From: Gloeocapsa sp. PCC 7428
Lineage (GTDB): Bacteria > Cyanobacteriota > Cyanobacteriia > Cyanobacteriales > Chroococcidiopsidaceae
Reading direction: 5' to 3'
Assembly (NCBI RefSeq): GCF_000317555.1
Contig: NC_019745.1
Coordinates: 1,488,001 to 1,552,000, forward strand
DNA length: 64,000 nucleotides
The notes under the pieces are model-generated. The model did no database searches and was not told the origin of the DNA. It saw only the letters and a list, made by a program, of their open reading frames with translations. Shown piece after piece: positions 10,323 through 20,208 of this stretch (positions are counted from its first letter, which is position 1; each line of letters opens with the position of its first letter). The translations under genes and the position numbers were made by a program.

Positions 10323-12986
10323 TTAGTTTTGCAGTTCGCGACACTGAGTTGCTGTAAACTCCAACTTCTGCGCAAAGATATTGTAGTGTTGCTGGCAAAA
10401 TTGAACAACAGCATCCGCCGCTAAAGGTTTACTGAACAAGTAACCTTGCATTCCGTCGCATTTAACTGCGTGTAAAAACTTCAACTGTTCGCGGGTTTCG
10501 ACACCTTCCGCGATGACATTTAACTCTAACCCATGTCCGAGCGCGACGATTGATTTAATAATCGCTGCGTCTTTTTGATCCGTTGTGATATCGTTAACAA
10601 ATTCGCGCGCCACCTTGAGCGTATGTAGCGGAAAACGCCGGAGTGTCGCCAGCGACGAGTAACCAGTTCCAAAGTCATCCATCGCAATCGAAACGCCCAT
10701 ATTCTGTAACTCTTGAAGGACGCTAATTGTGAAGTTGACATCTTGCATGGCAATGCTTTCTGTGATTTCAACTTCTAAATAACTCGGATCGAGTCCTGTT
10801 TCAGCAAGAACGCGAGCAATAGTTTTTGATATTTTCTGTTGAAACTGTCGTGCAGAAAGATTCACCGCAATCCGCATTGGTGGTAGCCCTGCAAGTTGCC
10901 AAGCGCGGTTTTGCGTACAAGCAGCTTGAAGCACCCACTCGCCAATTGCGCCGATTAAGCCTGTTTCTTCTGCCAAGGGAATAAACTGATTAGGAGAAAC
11001 TAGCCCTAACTCAGGATGTTGCCAACGAATTAATGCTTCAAAGGCGACGATTTGACCTGTTTTTAAATTGAGTTGTGGCTGATAATACAATAAAAATTCA
11101 TCGCGATTTAATGCTTTATAGAGATGATTTGCTAAAACAAGTTGCTCTAGCGCTTTCTTATTCATCTCCGGCGCGTACAACTGAAAGTTATCTTTCCCTT
11201 GCTGCTTAGCGCGATACATCGTCGTATCCGCGTTTTTGAGCAGTGTTTCTGTATCTTCGCCGTCGTAAGGCGCTAGCGCAATACCGATACTCGTTGTGAT
11301 GTGTAGTTCGCGATCGCTAATCCGAAACGGAGTTTTAAACGATGATAAAATTCTTTGTGCGAGTTTAGCGGCTTCTTCTGGACAACTAATTTGCGGTAAG
11401 AGCAAGGTAAATTCATCGCCTCCCCAGCGGGCGATCGTATCGCCTTCGCGCAAACAGCCCAGCAATCTTTGCGCCACACTTTGTAGTAGCTCATCTCCCA
11501 CCGCATGACCCAGCGTATCATTGATTGTTTTGAAGCGGTCTAAATCAAGAAACGCCACAGCTAACATTTCACCACGTCGGTACGCTTGAGCAAGTGCTAG
11601 CGACAACCGATCTTCAAAAAGTATTCGATTTGGTAGCCCTGTTAAAGGATCGTGCGACGCTTGATGGCGAAACATATCTTCAACGCGCCGCTGCATTACC
11701 GCCATATATAAATGGTTTCCTAGCGCTTGTGCAAGTTTAACTTCATTAGGACTCCACTCTTGCGCTTGTCCTTTTTTAATTTCGCGCCATGCTGCAAACG
11801 ACTCACGCGGACGAAGGTTGCGTTCATCATGATTGACTCTTCCTGCCCACAAAGTTTCGGTTTCGATTTCATTGCGAAAAATCGTAAAACATCCGACACA
11901 ATTTTGACGATATTGCAGTGGCATAATCAAAATCGAACGAATCGCAGTTGCAGCAAAAGCCGAAGCTAAATCAAACTGGGGTTCTTGATACAAGTCACTA
12001 ATCGTTCGTAAGAAAGGCATTGCCGAAGGTATAATGCATTCAGTAGATAAACCTCCGAAATTTTCTTGTGTCGATAAGTTCGGTAAACGCAACTCTTTAT
12101 ATCGATACTGAGGAGAGTTGACAGCCGCTTGCGGAAAACCCATAATTTGCTGCCAATAAGCACTTTCTTCGAGTTCACGGCAAGGTTGCTCTCCATAGGT
12201 ATACAACTGCGCTGGCTCACCCGTAGGTTCTGCGGTGATGTACAGCCTACCTCCAGCACCTTGTAAAGCTTTGACAATCTCTTCTAAAACAGTTTGACGA
12301 ATTTCTCTCACACTGACAGGAGAATGAAGCAAGCAACTAATTTGATTAAGCGTTGCTTCGTGCTGCACTTGTTGGCGTGTTTGCTGTAACAGATTTGATT
12401 GCGAAATCGCGATTGATAGCTGATCGACAAGCAATTGTACAACTTCTAATTCTTTTTGAGAAACTTGTCGGCGTTGGCTATGGTGCGAAACAAGCAATCC
12501 CCAAAGCTGATTTTGGTATAAAATTGGCAACGTGAGTGACGAGTACACGCCCATATTAGAAAGATATTCTGCATGACAAGGATCGATCGGGCTATAGCGA
12601 ATATCTTCTACTAACAAACTTTCTCCCGTTTCCGAACTATCAAGTTGGTTCAGGGCTTTTCTTTGGCCTATCACATCTACAATGACACGTTGACGGGTTT
12701 TTACAAACATCTCGCGTGCTTGTGGCGGTATATCATCAGCAGGAAAATGTAGCCCTAGTAGTGAAGGAAGCCGCTTACCATGAATTGATTCTGCAATAAC
12801 TTCACCACTTCCATCAGGATGAAATCGATAGATTTTAACTCGTTCTGTATTGAGAAACGCGCGTACTTCCTCAACCGTCGTCGTCAAAATCTCTTGCAGT
12901 TCTAAAGATTTGCGAATACGACTGGTAATGCGATTTAGTACTCCTTCGTGAGCGCAAACACGGTGTTTGCGTTGCGATCGTCCCAT
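10323..12986 (-). CDS. Cph2-like phytochrome with GGDEF and EAL domains
   Basis: This 887-residue protein lacks an N-terminal PAS domain. It reads GAF (about 15-200), PHY-like (about 205-435), GGDEF and EAL. The GAF has the phytochrome DIP motif (D85-I86-P87) and Cys137-His138 in DPCHAEYLSNMGV, the usual bilin-attachment site. The PHY-like domain has ETLWAG and PRESF. GGDEF has an intact RWGGDEF. EAL retains EALIRW, NLSARQF, EITES, DDFGTGYSSL, AEGVET and QGYLFSKPL, but the usual KID is KVA. It is probably a light-regulated cyclic-di-GMP enzyme. Which activity dominates cannot be told. It is monocistronic. Confidence 0.9.
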   Translation of the reverse strand: MGRSQRKHRVCAHEGVLNRITSRIRKSLELQEILTTTVEEVRAFLNTERVKIYRFHPDGSGEVIAESIHGKRLPSLLGLHFPADDIPPQAREMFVKTRQRVIVDVIGQRKALNQLDSSETGESLLVEDIRYSPIDPCHAEYLSNMGVYSSLTLPILYQNQLWGLLVSHHSQRRQVSQKELEVVQLLVDQLSIAISQSNLLQQTRQQVQHEATLNQISCLLHSPVSVREIRQTVLEEIVKALQGAGGRLYITAEPTGEPAQLYTYGEQPCRELEESAYWQQIMGFPQAAVNSPQYRYKELRLPNLSTQENFGGLSTECIIPSAMPFLRTISDLYQEPQFDLASAFAATAIRSILIMPLQYRQNCVGCFTIFRNEIETETLWAGRVNHDERNLRPRESFAAWREIKKGQAQEWSPNEVKLAQALGNHLYMAVMQRRVEDMFRHQASHDPLTGLPNRILFEDRLSLALAQAYRRGEMLAVAFLDLDRFKTINDTLGHAVGDELLQSVAQRLLGCLREGDTIARWGGDEFTLLLPQISCPEEAAKLAQRILSSFKTPFRISDRELHITTSIGIALAPYDGEDTETLLKNADTTMYRAKQQGKDNFQLYAPEMNKKALEQLVLANHLYKALNRDEFLLYYQPQLNLKTGQIVAFEALIRWQHPELGLVSPNQFIPLAEETGLIGAIGEWVLQAACTQNRAWQLAGLPPMRIAVNLSARQFQQKISKTIARVLAETGLDPSYLEVEITESIAMQDVNFTISVLQELQNMGVSIAMDDFGTGYSSLATLRRFPLHTLKVAREFVNDITTDQKDAAIIKSIVALGHGLELNVIAEGVETREQLKFLHAVKCDGMQGYLFSKPLAADAVVQFCQQHYNIFAQKLEFTATQCRELQN

Positions 12987-13194
12987 AAATACAGCACCCT
13001 CTCCGTTAGGATAAACTCTTACCCTATTTTTAAGAAAAATTAAGTTTTACTTTATACAATATCAGCAAGCTACAAACAAAAGCAATCTAAGGCTTTGCTC
13101 TGAAAGATATATCGTAAAAATGTCAATATCCTAGTAATATTTTGTAACTCACAAAACTAACAATTCAAAACCGCAATATTACGTATGTCATTAC

Positions 13195-13461
13195 TCAATA
13201 CTCGCCCGTCGCAAGTTCATTAAGTTCAGCAAGATCTTTTAAGGATTGCCAGCCAGCTTGCCACTGCGAACGGTCTTTAAGTAATTTAGCATTCAGCCAA
13301 AACCGCACATTAGGGTCACACGCTGCAACCATTTCTGCGAACAACCACTTACCCTCATTTTTGCGATTAACCACCACAAAATGACGCCAGCCATCGACTT
13401 TTTGCTGTGCAGTCCACTTTGAGCCAACTAAATAAGGAAACTTCTGCTTTTTTTTAGCCAT
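13195..13461 (-). CDS. TIGR02450-type Trp-rich small protein
   Basis: An 88-residue basic protein with conserved tryptophans: KFPYLVGSKWTAQQ, VDGWRHFVV, GKWLFAEMVAACDP and RSQWQAGW. This is the TIGR02450 pattern found in cyanobacteria and marine gamma-proteobacteria; the function is unknown. An AGAGGAGG run just before the ATG is a strong ribosome binding site. It is transcribed alone. Confidence 0.85.
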   Translation of the reverse strand: MAKKKQKFPYLVGSKWTAQQKVDGWRHFVVVNRKNEGKWLFAEMVAACDPNVRFWLNAKLLKDRSQWQAGWQSLKDLAELNELATGEY

Positions 13462-13588
13462 GAGAGGAGGAAGGAGAGTGAGGAGTGAGGGGTGTAGGGC
13501 TTTGCCTTTATCGCAGAGTAGGGTGAGGAAAAAGTAGTCGAAACTTTTCTTCTACGCTGATTTTGCACCACGTACAAACTAGATGATT

Positions 13589-13718
13589 GCAACCGGAGAT
13601 TCTAGGATACCTCATCGAACGAAAATACCCACGCAGAAATGCAACACCGATCCAAGCGATAGTCAGCTTCTTTCTACAATGACCTGTAGAGATAGCAGTT
13701 AGCAAAACTTCAACTAAT
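13589..13718 (+). repeat. Duplicated leader, copy 1 (before the Clp_N gene)
   Basis: About 130 bp that reappear with few changes at 14270-14406 before clpB. Shared blocks include GATTCTAGGATACC, AATACCCACGCAGAAATGC, AACACCGATCCAAGC, CTTCTTTCTACAATGAC and GATAGCAGTTAGC. A TCTACA-N6-TGTAGA hairpin is present. It directly precedes the ATG at 13734, so it is likely promoter or 5' leader. Confidence 0.8.
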
Positions 13719-13733
13719 GACAGGGAATAAGCT

Positions 13734-14171
13734 ATGTATGAACGTTTTACGGAAGAAGCGTGTAAGGTAATTATGCTAGCTGAGGAGGAGGCACGCTGTT
13801 TAGGGCGGACTTCTATCGGAACTGGGCACATACTTCTAGCCCTCATTAGACAAGGAAGTGGCAATACTACCGAAGTATTAAACCAACTAGGTGTAAACCT
13901 TACAGAAACTCGGATAGAGGTTGAAAAAATTACTGGCTTTGGTTCTGGAGCGACAATCGATGAAATTTTTGAATTTACACCAAAAGTCATTCGTGTTCTA
14001 GAGCTATCTTCTAAAGAAGCTTCGCAACTTGGATGCAAGTTCATTAGTACTGAGCATCTTTTACTAGCTCTCATCCAAGAAAAAGAAAGCGTAGCAGTTA
14101 GAGTGCTAAAAAGCTTAGGAATCGAACTTTCGCAAGTCCGAATACAAGTAATTCACAAAATAAATGAATAA
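13734..14171 (+). CDS. Stand-alone Clp N-domain protein (ClpC N-terminus-like)
   Basis: A 145-residue protein made only of the two Clp_N repeats. It aligns in my reading with the ClpC N-terminus: MYERFTEEACKVIMLAEEEA, IGTGHILLALIRQGSG, VEKITGFGSG, then EHLLLALIQEKESVAVRVL. There is no AAA+ module. Such proteins could act as Clp adaptors, substrate-recognition modules, or competitors. It lies upstream of clpB on the same strand and shares a duplicated leader with it, suggesting common stress control. The composition resembles its neighbours and nothing is broken, so it is probably functional rather than a ClpC remnant. Confidence 0.85.
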   Translation: MYERFTEEACKVIMLAEEEARCLGRTSIGTGHILLALIRQGSGNTTEVLNQLGVNLTETRIEVEKITGFGSGATIDEIFEFTPKVIRVLELSSKEASQLGCKFISTEHLLLALIQEKESVAVRVLKSLGIELSQVRIQVIHKINE

Positions 14172-14269
14172 TTCTCTAGATCTCTATATTAGATTATTAA
14201 ATATAGATGCATGAGCAATAATTAGGGTTCTGTTACAAGCAGTTTTAATAGTCCAATAGAAGTATTAAT

Positions 14270-14406
14270 GCAACCAGAAATTCTAGGATACCCTATTAGA
14301 ACGGAAATACCCACGCAGAAATGCGTGAACACCGATCCAAGCACTCCTTAGCTTCTTTCTACAATGACTTGTAGGGATAGCAGTTAGCCAAACTTCTACA
14401 ATTAAT
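14270..14406 (+). repeat. Duplicated leader, copy 2 (before clpB)
   Basis: The second copy of the leader at 13589-13718. It has an extra CACGCA-gaaa-TGCGTG hairpin (in copy 1 the right arm is truncated) and a CTACA-N6-TGTAG hairpin. Conservation in both leaders suggests transcription or RNA control elements shared by the Clp_N gene and clpB. Confidence 0.8.
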
Positions 14407-14424
14407 CACTCTGTGCTCTCTGCG

Positions 14425-14457
14425 TCTCTGTGGTTGAATCACACCAGCACTCAGAGG
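14425..14457 (+). promoter_or_regulatory. Possible hairpin masking the clpB ribosome binding site
   Basis: TCTCTG (14425-14430) can pair with CAGAGG (14452-14457), and TGGT (14431-14434) with ACCA (14443-14446). This places the AGAGGGA ribosome binding site in a stem nine bases before the clpB ATG. A weak, bulged stem of this kind is what a heat-opened RNA thermometer would look like. The sequence also resembles a common cyanobacterial dispersed repeat, so it may be coincidental. Confidence 0.35.
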
Positions 14458-14468
14458 GAATTCAGAAT

Positions 14469-17087
14469 ATGCAACCAACAAATCCAAATCAGTTTACCGA
14501 AAAAGCGTGGGAAGCGATCGCCCACACGCCAGATATCGTCAAAGCCGCACAACAGCAGCAGATCGAAAGCGAACACTTAATGAAAGCGCTGCTCGAACAA
14601 GACGGCTTAGCGAGTAGTATCTTAACAAAAGCCGGAGTTAACGTTCAGAAAGTCCGAGAACGCGCCGAACAATTTATTCAACGTCAACCGAAAGTTTCCG
14701 GTAGTGGAAGTTCCGTATATTTAGGACGTAGCTTAGATACACTACTTGACCGCGCCGAAAACTATCGTAAAGAATTAGCCGATGAATATATTTCAATCGA
14801 ACACTTATTATTAGCCTACGTAAACGACGATCGCTTCGGGAAAAGCCTATTTCAAGAATTTGGTTTAGACGAAGCAAAACTCAGGGGTATCATTAAACAA
14901 GTTCGAGGAAGTCAGAGAGTGACTGACCAAAATCCAGAAGGCAAATACGAATCACTAGAAAAATACGGGCGCGACCTCACCGAAGCCGCGCGTCAAGGTA
15001 AACTTGACCCAGTGATTGGGCGCGATGATGAAATCCGCCGCACAATTCAAATTCTTTCCCGCCGTACTAAAAATAACCCTGTCTTAATTGGCGAACCTGG
15101 TGTCGGTAAAACCGCGATCGCTGAAGGACTTGCACAACGAATTGTTGCAGGTGATGTCCCGCAATCGCTCAAAGACCGTAAACTCATTGCCTTAGATATG
15201 GGCGCATTAATCGCGGGTGCAAAGTTTCGCGGTGAATTTGAGGAACGTCTTAAAGCCGTACTCAAAGAAGTTACCGAGTCGCAAGGTAAAATTATTCTCT
15301 TCATCGATGAGATTCACACCGTTGTTGGTGCGGGGGCAACGCAAGGCGCAATGGACGCAGGAAACTTGCTTAAACCAATGCTCGCACGCGGTGAGTTGCG
15401 GTGTATCGGTGCGACAACGTTAGATGAATACCGCAAATACATTGAAAAAGACGCAGCGTTAGAACGCCGTTTCCAGCAAGTTTATGTCGATCAACCTTCA
15501 GTAGAAGACACAATTTCGATTTTACGCGGACTCAAAGAGCGCTATGAAGTCCATCACGGGGTAAAAATTTCTGATAGTGCGGTAGTTGCAGCTGCAACAC
15601 TGTCGAGTCGTTATATTAGCGATCGCTTCCTACCAGATAAAGCGATTGACTTGGTAGACGAAGCCGCCGCACGGTTGAAAATGGAAATTACTTCTAAACC
15701 CGAAGAACTCGATGAGATTGATCGCAAGATTCTCCAACTCGAAATGGAGAAACTATCCCTCCAAAAAGAAAGCGATCCAGCTTCTAGAGAACGCTTAGAA
15801 AGACTCGAAAAAGAACTTGCAGATCTCAAAGAACAACAACGCGCCCTCAACGCACAATGGCAGTCTGAAAAAGATGTTATTAATCAAATTCAGGCAATAA
15901 AAGAAGAAATCGACCGCGTTAACGTCGAGATTCAGCAAGCCGAACGTGACTACGACCTCAACAAAGCAGCAGAGTTGAAGTATGGTAAGCTAACAGATTT
16001 ACATCGTCAGCTAGAAGAAGCCGAAACAAAACTCGCACAAACTCAAACGACAGGTCAATCGCTGTTGCGCGAAGAAGTCACCGAAGCGGATATTGCGGAA
16101 ATTATCTCGAAGTGGACAGGAATTCCGATTAGCAAGTTGGTGGAATCGGAAAAAGAGAAACTGCTACATTTAGAAGATGAACTTCACCGGCGCGTGATTG
16201 GACAAAACGAAGCAGTAACAGCCGTTGCGGATGCAATTGCGCGATCGCGTGCAGGATTAGCCGATCCCAATCGTCCAACGGCAAGTTTTATCTTCCTAGG
16301 TCCCACAGGCGTTGGTAAAACTGAACTTGCCAAAGCATTAGCGGCGTATTTATTCGATACCGAAGAAGCAATGGTACGAATCGATATGTCGGAATACATG
16401 GAGAAACACGCGGTTTCGCGCTTAATCGGTGCGCCTCCAGGATATGTCGGTTACGACGAAGGCGGTCAGTTAACCGAAGCAATTCGCCGTCGTCCTTATG
16501 CGGTGGTTCTCTTCGATGAAATCGAAAAAGCCCACCCTGACGTGTTCAACGTCATGCTGCAAATTCTCGATGATGGACGTGTTACCGATGCGCAAGGTCA
16601 TACGGTAGACTTCAAGAACACGATCATTATCATGACGAGTAACATCGGTTCGCAGTACATCTTAGATATTGCTGGCGATGACTCGCGTTATGAAGAGATG
16701 CGCAGTCGGGTGATGGATGCTATGCGTAATAGTTTCCGTCCAGAATTTCTTAACCGCATTGATGAAATTATTATCTTCCATGCGCTGCAAAAACAAGAAC
16801 TACGCCACATTGTACAACTGCAAGTTCAAAGACTCGAAAAGCGGCTGGCAGAGCGTAAGATGTCGCTGAAACTCTCTAATGCAGCCCTTGACTTTTTAGC
16901 TGAAGTAGGCTACGATCCTGTATTTGGTGCAAGACCGCTAAAACGGGCGATTCAGCGCGAGTTAGAAACTCAAATTGCTAAATCAATCTTGCGCGGTGAA
17001 TTCAACGACGGTGACACTATCTATGTCGATGTCGAAAACGAACGTCTGGCATTTAAGCGTTTACCCGTTGAATTACTCACAATGTAA
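14469..17087 (+). CDS. clpB: Chaperone ClpB
   Basis: ClpB is the hexameric AAA+ disaggregase that works with DnaK to rescue aggregated proteins after stress. This 872-residue protein has the N domain, NBD1 (GEPGVGKT Walker [10 protein letters not shown] Walker B), the long middle coiled coil, and NBD2 ([25 protein letters not shown], then a [10 protein letters not shown] sensor segment). I chose the ATG at 14469 ([14 protein letters not shown]) over an in-frame start at 14430 because homologues begin there and AGAGGG precedes it. It is not a ClpC-type protease partner. It follows the Clp_N gene and shares its duplicated leader. Confidence 0.95.
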   Translation: MQPTNPNQFTEKAWEAIAHTPDIVKAAQQQQIESEHLMKALLEQDGLASSILTKAGVNVQKVRERAEQFIQRQPKVSGSGSSVYLGRSLDTLLDRAENYRKELADEYISIEHLLLAYVNDDRFGKSLFQEFGLDEAKLRGIIKQVRGSQRVTDQNPEGKYESLEKYGRDLTEAARQGKLDPVIGRDDEIRRTIQILSRRTKNNPVLIGEPGVGKTAIAEGLAQRIVAGDVPQSLKDRKLIALDMGALIAGAKFRGEFEERLKAVLKEVTESQGKIILFIDEIHTVVGAGATQGAMDAGNLLKPMLARGELRCIGATTLDEYRKYIEKDAALERRFQQVYVDQPSVEDTISILRGLKERYEVHHGVKISDSAVVAAATLSSRYISDRFLPDKAIDLVDEAAARLKMEITSKPEELDEIDRKILQLEMEKLSLQKESDPASRERLERLEKELADLKEQQRALNAQWQSEKDVINQIQAIKEEIDRVNVEIQQAERDYDLNKAAELKYGKLTDLHRQLEEAETKLAQTQTTGQSLLREEVTEADIAEIISKWTGIPISKLVESEKEKLLHLEDELHRRVIGQNEAVTAVADAIARSRAGLADPNRPTASFIFLGPTGVGKTELAKALAAYLFDTEEAMVRIDMSEYMEKHAVSRLIGAPPGYVGYDEGGQLTEAIRRRPYAVVLFDEIEKAHPDVFNVMLQILDDGRVTDAQGHTVDFKNTIIIMTSNIGSQYILDIAGDDSRYEEMRSRVMDAMRNSFRPEFLNRIDEIIIFHALQKQELRHIVQLQVQRLEKRLAERKMSLKLSNAALDFLAEVGYDPVFGARPLKRAIQRELETQIAKSILRGEFNDGDTIYVDVENERLAFKRLPVELLTM

Positions 17088-17278
17088 TGTATGGTAGGGG
17101 TCAGAGGTCAGAATTAAAAGTTAGTTGAATCAATGGTTCTGAGCTTCCATACCTTTGCTCTAATCTTTGACTCTGATCTTCCCTAGATCCCTTACACTTA
17201 CCTACGGGTAGCCTTATTTATATAATTTTTACCGTGACGGGCAAGGCATTGCCTTGCCCCTCTGATCCCTGAACTCTC

Positions 17279-17827
17279 TTATCTACCACAGATCATTCGC
17301 CGCATTTGCCGCATATTTTCTGGTAACTCTAGATGCATTGCTTGTTGAATGAACATCGTTGGTATCGGAAGGTTAGGTGTCGCTTGTACTGCATACGTCA
17401 ACACTGTACCAACACCGCAATCTTGTAATTGCAATTCCGCAGTAAAATCGTTAAACGTCCCTTGCTCTAAGCGAAACTGAATTCGCTGCTGTAGAACTTC
17501 AATGACGTTGAGATAAACCTCAACTTGCGCGGTAAATAGAAAGAAGGCTTTTTTCGCAACTTGATATAAGCGCTTGGTTTCACCACGCTGTAAAACTTCG
17601 CTTTTAATCACATCAGGAAAGTATTGCACCCAGCGCGGATAATCAGTAATTTGCTGCCAAACTTGCGATCGCTTTAGTGGTAAGTACATCGAAGCCGTTA
17701 CCGCGCCACCCCATGCGGAATGCGATCGCGTTTCTACTAAAATTTCACCTTGCAAAAGTGCTGTTTGCTGAACTTGACTCCAGGAACACGAAGACTCGAC
17801 TAAATTGGATACAGAAAGTGTATTCAT
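17279..17827 (-). CDS. SRPBCC (START-like) family protein
   Basis: A 182-residue protein of the polyketide-cyclase/coenzyme-Q-binding type. It shows ASMYLPLKRSQVWQQITDYPRWVQYFPDV followed by strand-rich sequence and a C-terminal helix LELPENMRQMRRM. The first ~35 residues are less conserved in character. These proteins bind hydrophobic ligands in a helix-grip cavity; the ligand here is unknown. It is convergent with clpB. Confidence 0.8.
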   Translation of the reverse strand: MNTLSVSNLVESSCSWSQVQQTALLQGEILVETRSHSAWGGAVTASMYLPLKRSQVWQQITDYPRWVQYFPDVIKSEVLQRGETKRLYQVAKKAFFLFTAQVEVYLNVIEVLQQRIQFRLEQGTFNDFTAELQLQDCGVGTVLTYAVQATPNLPIPTMFIQQAMHLELPENMRQMRRMICGR

Positions 17828-18212
17828 CTGACTTCAGCTACTCCTCAACACCTAACAAATAATCTAAGTATTTATACTTAGTTGATTCTCGTTTACAGCA
17901 GTTGCTCATACTGCCCAATTTACCTACAGAAATATAAAGAAATAGTAAAGACAGTGTAAAGGTTCAGAGAAATTACAGCAATTTGACTGAGACATCAGAA
18001 ATCTGGAAATTTCAACTCTAATAAATCACAGATTTCCAAATTTAGCCACTCTAGAAAATGTTATAAAGTATACAAAACTGTCAGTAACATCCAGCAAAAA
18101 ATAGCACGGTGGCTCATTTTAACGATCGGTGTGTAAAGATATAATATAGTGAATAAAATTAACTCATAACTCAAAACTAAAATTTTAAAGTAAGTATATT
18201 TAAGAGAAAAAA
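17828..18212. other. Intergenic region with two inverted repeats
   Basis: A 385-bp spacer between divergent genes. It holds a perfect CTAAGTA-ttta-TACTTAG palindrome at 17864-17881, just upstream of the SRPBCC gene, which could be an operator. A second pair, GAAATCTG and CAGATTTC, lies near 18000-18040. I see no gene. Confidence 0.45.
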
Positions 18213-18398
18213 GTGAGTCGAACTCGTCGCCATCGTAACATTCGCGCTGCACAACTATTTGTCATCTTCGCAGGAATTACAATTCTTGTTTGGGTTCTCC
18301 GAGGATTAGGAATTTTAACATTTCTTCCTGGGGGAATCCTTTGGATATTAATTCTGTTATCGGTCATCACTGGAATTTGGAGCCGATTTCAAAGATAA
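18213..18398 (+). CDS. Small membrane protein
   Basis: A 61-residue protein starting at a GTG. The N-terminus is strongly basic (MSRTRRHRNIR). Two hydrophobic segments follow, FVIFAGITILVWVL and ILWILILLSVITGIW, separated by a glycine/proline turn. It is probably a two-helix inner or thylakoid membrane protein with its N-terminus in the cytoplasm. No family name or function can be given. The gene stands alone. Confidence 0.6.
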   Translation: MSRTRRHRNIRAAQLFVIFAGITILVWVLRGLGILTFLPGGILWILILLSVITGIWSRFQR

Positions 18399-18621
18399 TA
18401 TTGTTTATTAGAAGTGTTCAGCCAATACATAATTTTTATTAGCTTTAACTCGCACAAGCGCGATATTTCTTTTTAAAAGAAAAGAGGAAATTAGCCTTTT
18501 TTATATAGAATTTTGCATAGATGTAGCACAAGGCACAGCAGAAGAATCAATCTTATGGACGAAGATGTTGAATGCAGTCACTGATATCCTTCGTGATTAG
18601 TCGGAAACACAAGGGAAAAAT

Positions 18622-19413
18622 ATGACTGCAACTGATACAAGTATGACGCAGGCTAATGCTGCTGAGTTTCGCAGCGTTTCTGCGATCTTCAAAGATCGCG
18701 AACAAATTGATGGTGTCATTCGTCGCTTACTCGACCGAGGAATTTCACGCGACGATATATCAGTCATCGGAAAAAACTTCCACTCTGAAACTAAAATTGC
18801 TGGTTTTATTACTAAAAAAGATGTGATACTCGGTGGATTGAAACAAGGAGCAATCTTTGGCTCGATCTTTGGTTCGGCGTTAGCTTTATTAACAGGAGTC
18901 GGTGTACTATTTGTACCGTTTATTGGTACTTTAGTTGCCGCAGGACCATTGGGCGCGGCTTTGTTAGGTGCTGCGGGTGGTGCGATCGCAGGGAGCGCGG
19001 GTGCGGGTTTAGTATCTGCATTAGTGACACTAGGAATGCCAGAAGAAAAAGCCGCTGTCTATCAAACTCGCATCGAAGCCGGTGACTTTTTGGTAGCGGT
19101 AGAAGTCCCCGCCGACAAAACAGGTGAAATTCAATTACTGCTTGAAAGCGCAGGTGGTGAAGAAACGCACGTTAATGAAAAAGCCTTACCCCGCAGACGC
19201 ACAGGACAAATTGAAAGTGCAGCAGACTTATCGCCAGAAGTGCGATCGCACCTCTCAGAAGATGCACAGCGCGCGTTTATTGCCAACTATAACAAAGCGT
19301 TATCAGAAACAGGTGACGAAGAAAAAGCAGAACATCATGCTTGGGATGCAGTTTGCGAACAATACGAGCAAGATGAAAATGGCATTTGGTCTAAAGCAAA
19401 AGCAAGTATCTAG
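18622..19413 (+). CDS. Stress-type glycine-zipper protein with C-terminal ChaB domain
   Basis: A 263-residue protein. Residues ~15-60 resemble the general-stress 17M-type fold ([20 protein letters not shown]). Residues ~75-150 are a Gly/Ala-rich membrane segment typical of glycine-zipper proteins. The C-terminal ~65 residues ([15 protein letters not shown] to [15 protein letters not shown]) are a ChaB domain. ChaB was named from a cation-transport locus but its role is unclear. A stress-related membrane role is inferred. A hairpin terminator follows. Confidence 0.8.
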   Translation: MTATDTSMTQANAAEFRSVSAIFKDREQIDGVIRRLLDRGISRDDISVIGKNFHSETKIAGFITKKDVILGGLKQGAIFGSIFGSALALLTGVGVLFVPFIGTLVAAGPLGAALLGAAGGAIAGSAGAGLVSALVTLGMPEEKAAVYQTRIEAGDFLVAVEVPADKTGEIQLLLESAGGEETHVNEKALPRRRTGQIESAADLSPEVRSHLSEDAQRAFIANYNKALSETGDEEKAEHHAWDAVCEQYEQDENGIWSKAKASI

Positions 19414-19447
19414 CGACTGTTCTTTTACTTTTAGTAGTTAATTAACT

Positions 19448-19486
19448 AAAAGCCTCTGAAATGAATCAGGGGCTTTTGATGTTTTT
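19448..19486 (+). terminator. Rho-independent terminator after the ChaB-domain gene
   Basis: The AAAAGCCTCTGA stem pairs with TCAGGGGCTTTT across a six-base loop, and GATGTTTTT follows. It sits about 35 bases after the stop codon. Confidence 0.8.
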
Positions 19487-19490
19487 GCAT

Positions 19491-19631
19491 TATAGCAGGG
19501 GTCAGGAATCAGAGGTCTGAGGTCAGAGATCAGTAAACAGTGAACAGTTGACAGTGAAAAAAGTGTGGGAAGACTTTGTCAACTGTCAACTTAGCGTGTT
19601 CGATGTCCTGAGCATCCCTTGAATTGCTATA
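19491..19631. repeat. TATAGCA-ended dispersed element, copy 1
   Basis: It begins TATAGCAG and ends TTGCTATA. The inside has direct TCAGAGGTC-type repeats, CAGTTGACAGTGAA, GAAGA, GTCAACTGTCAAC and TTAGCGTGTTCGATGT. The last blocks recur in reverse orientation at 44155-44257, also between TATAGCA ends. It looks like a non-autonomous miniature element. Confidence 0.7.
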
Positions 19632-19677
19632 TCACATCTTGATGAAGCTTGGCGAATGAATTCGCAGCTTAAAAACG

Positions 19678-19697
19678 AAGTCCACGGAGGTGGACTT
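19678..19697. repeat. Palindromic AAGTCCAC hairpin repeat
   Basis: AAGTCCAC-ggag-GTGGACTT is a perfect 8-bp stem. It belongs to the family seen at 5103, 5208, 6533 and 48167. Confidence 0.7.
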
Positions 19698-19815
19698 AAT
19701 TCATAGTGTGCCTGCGTACACTTTGTCATGTAGCCCCGACTTCAGTCTTGGGCATATCTGTAATTCATGCAAGAAGTCTAATATTTTGAAACGTACGTGA
19801 ATCTACACTTAAATA

Positions 19816-20208
19816 TTAGGGCTGCTGAACTTTACACTGTGTTAGTCCTTTAGCTCGATTCGCAAACTTAGCGTCAAATGTGTAAAGTACAGAACAGCTT
19901 TGACTTTGTGACAAATGAAGTGCATCAGCAAAATCCAAACCATTCTCGTACCACTGCAAAGCTTGCGCTATTAAAGTTGCGTTTGTCAGATGAATATTAG
20001 GCAAACCGAGAAGGTTCCTAAATGCTTGGCAAATTTCACTAGGTTTGAAATTGTAAGCAAAACGTAATACCCATTCAGTTTCGAGTAGGACTGTATCTGG
20101 AACAAAGATGTCTTGTTCCTGAAATATTTGAAGGCTTTTATCGTATTGCTGTTGATCATCTTGGATTAAGAGACGTACAACAATGTTTGTATCAACTGCG
20201 ATCGTGAC
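19816..20208 (-). pseudogene. PIN-domain (VapC-type) toxin without a recognisable start codon
   Basis: The frame reads VTIAVDTNIVVRLLIQDD through VLLETEWVLRF, FADALHLSQS and YTFDAKFAN. All four PIN acidic residues that bind metal in this ribonuclease family are present. The body is about 130 residues, a normal length. No ATG, GTG or TTG lies in frame between the upstream TGA (20220-20218) and the conserved AVDTN. The first usable codon, a TTG at 20004, would remove half the domain. Either the start was lost or a rare start is used. It overlaps the end of the antitoxin gene by 17 bases in a different frame. Confidence 0.75.
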
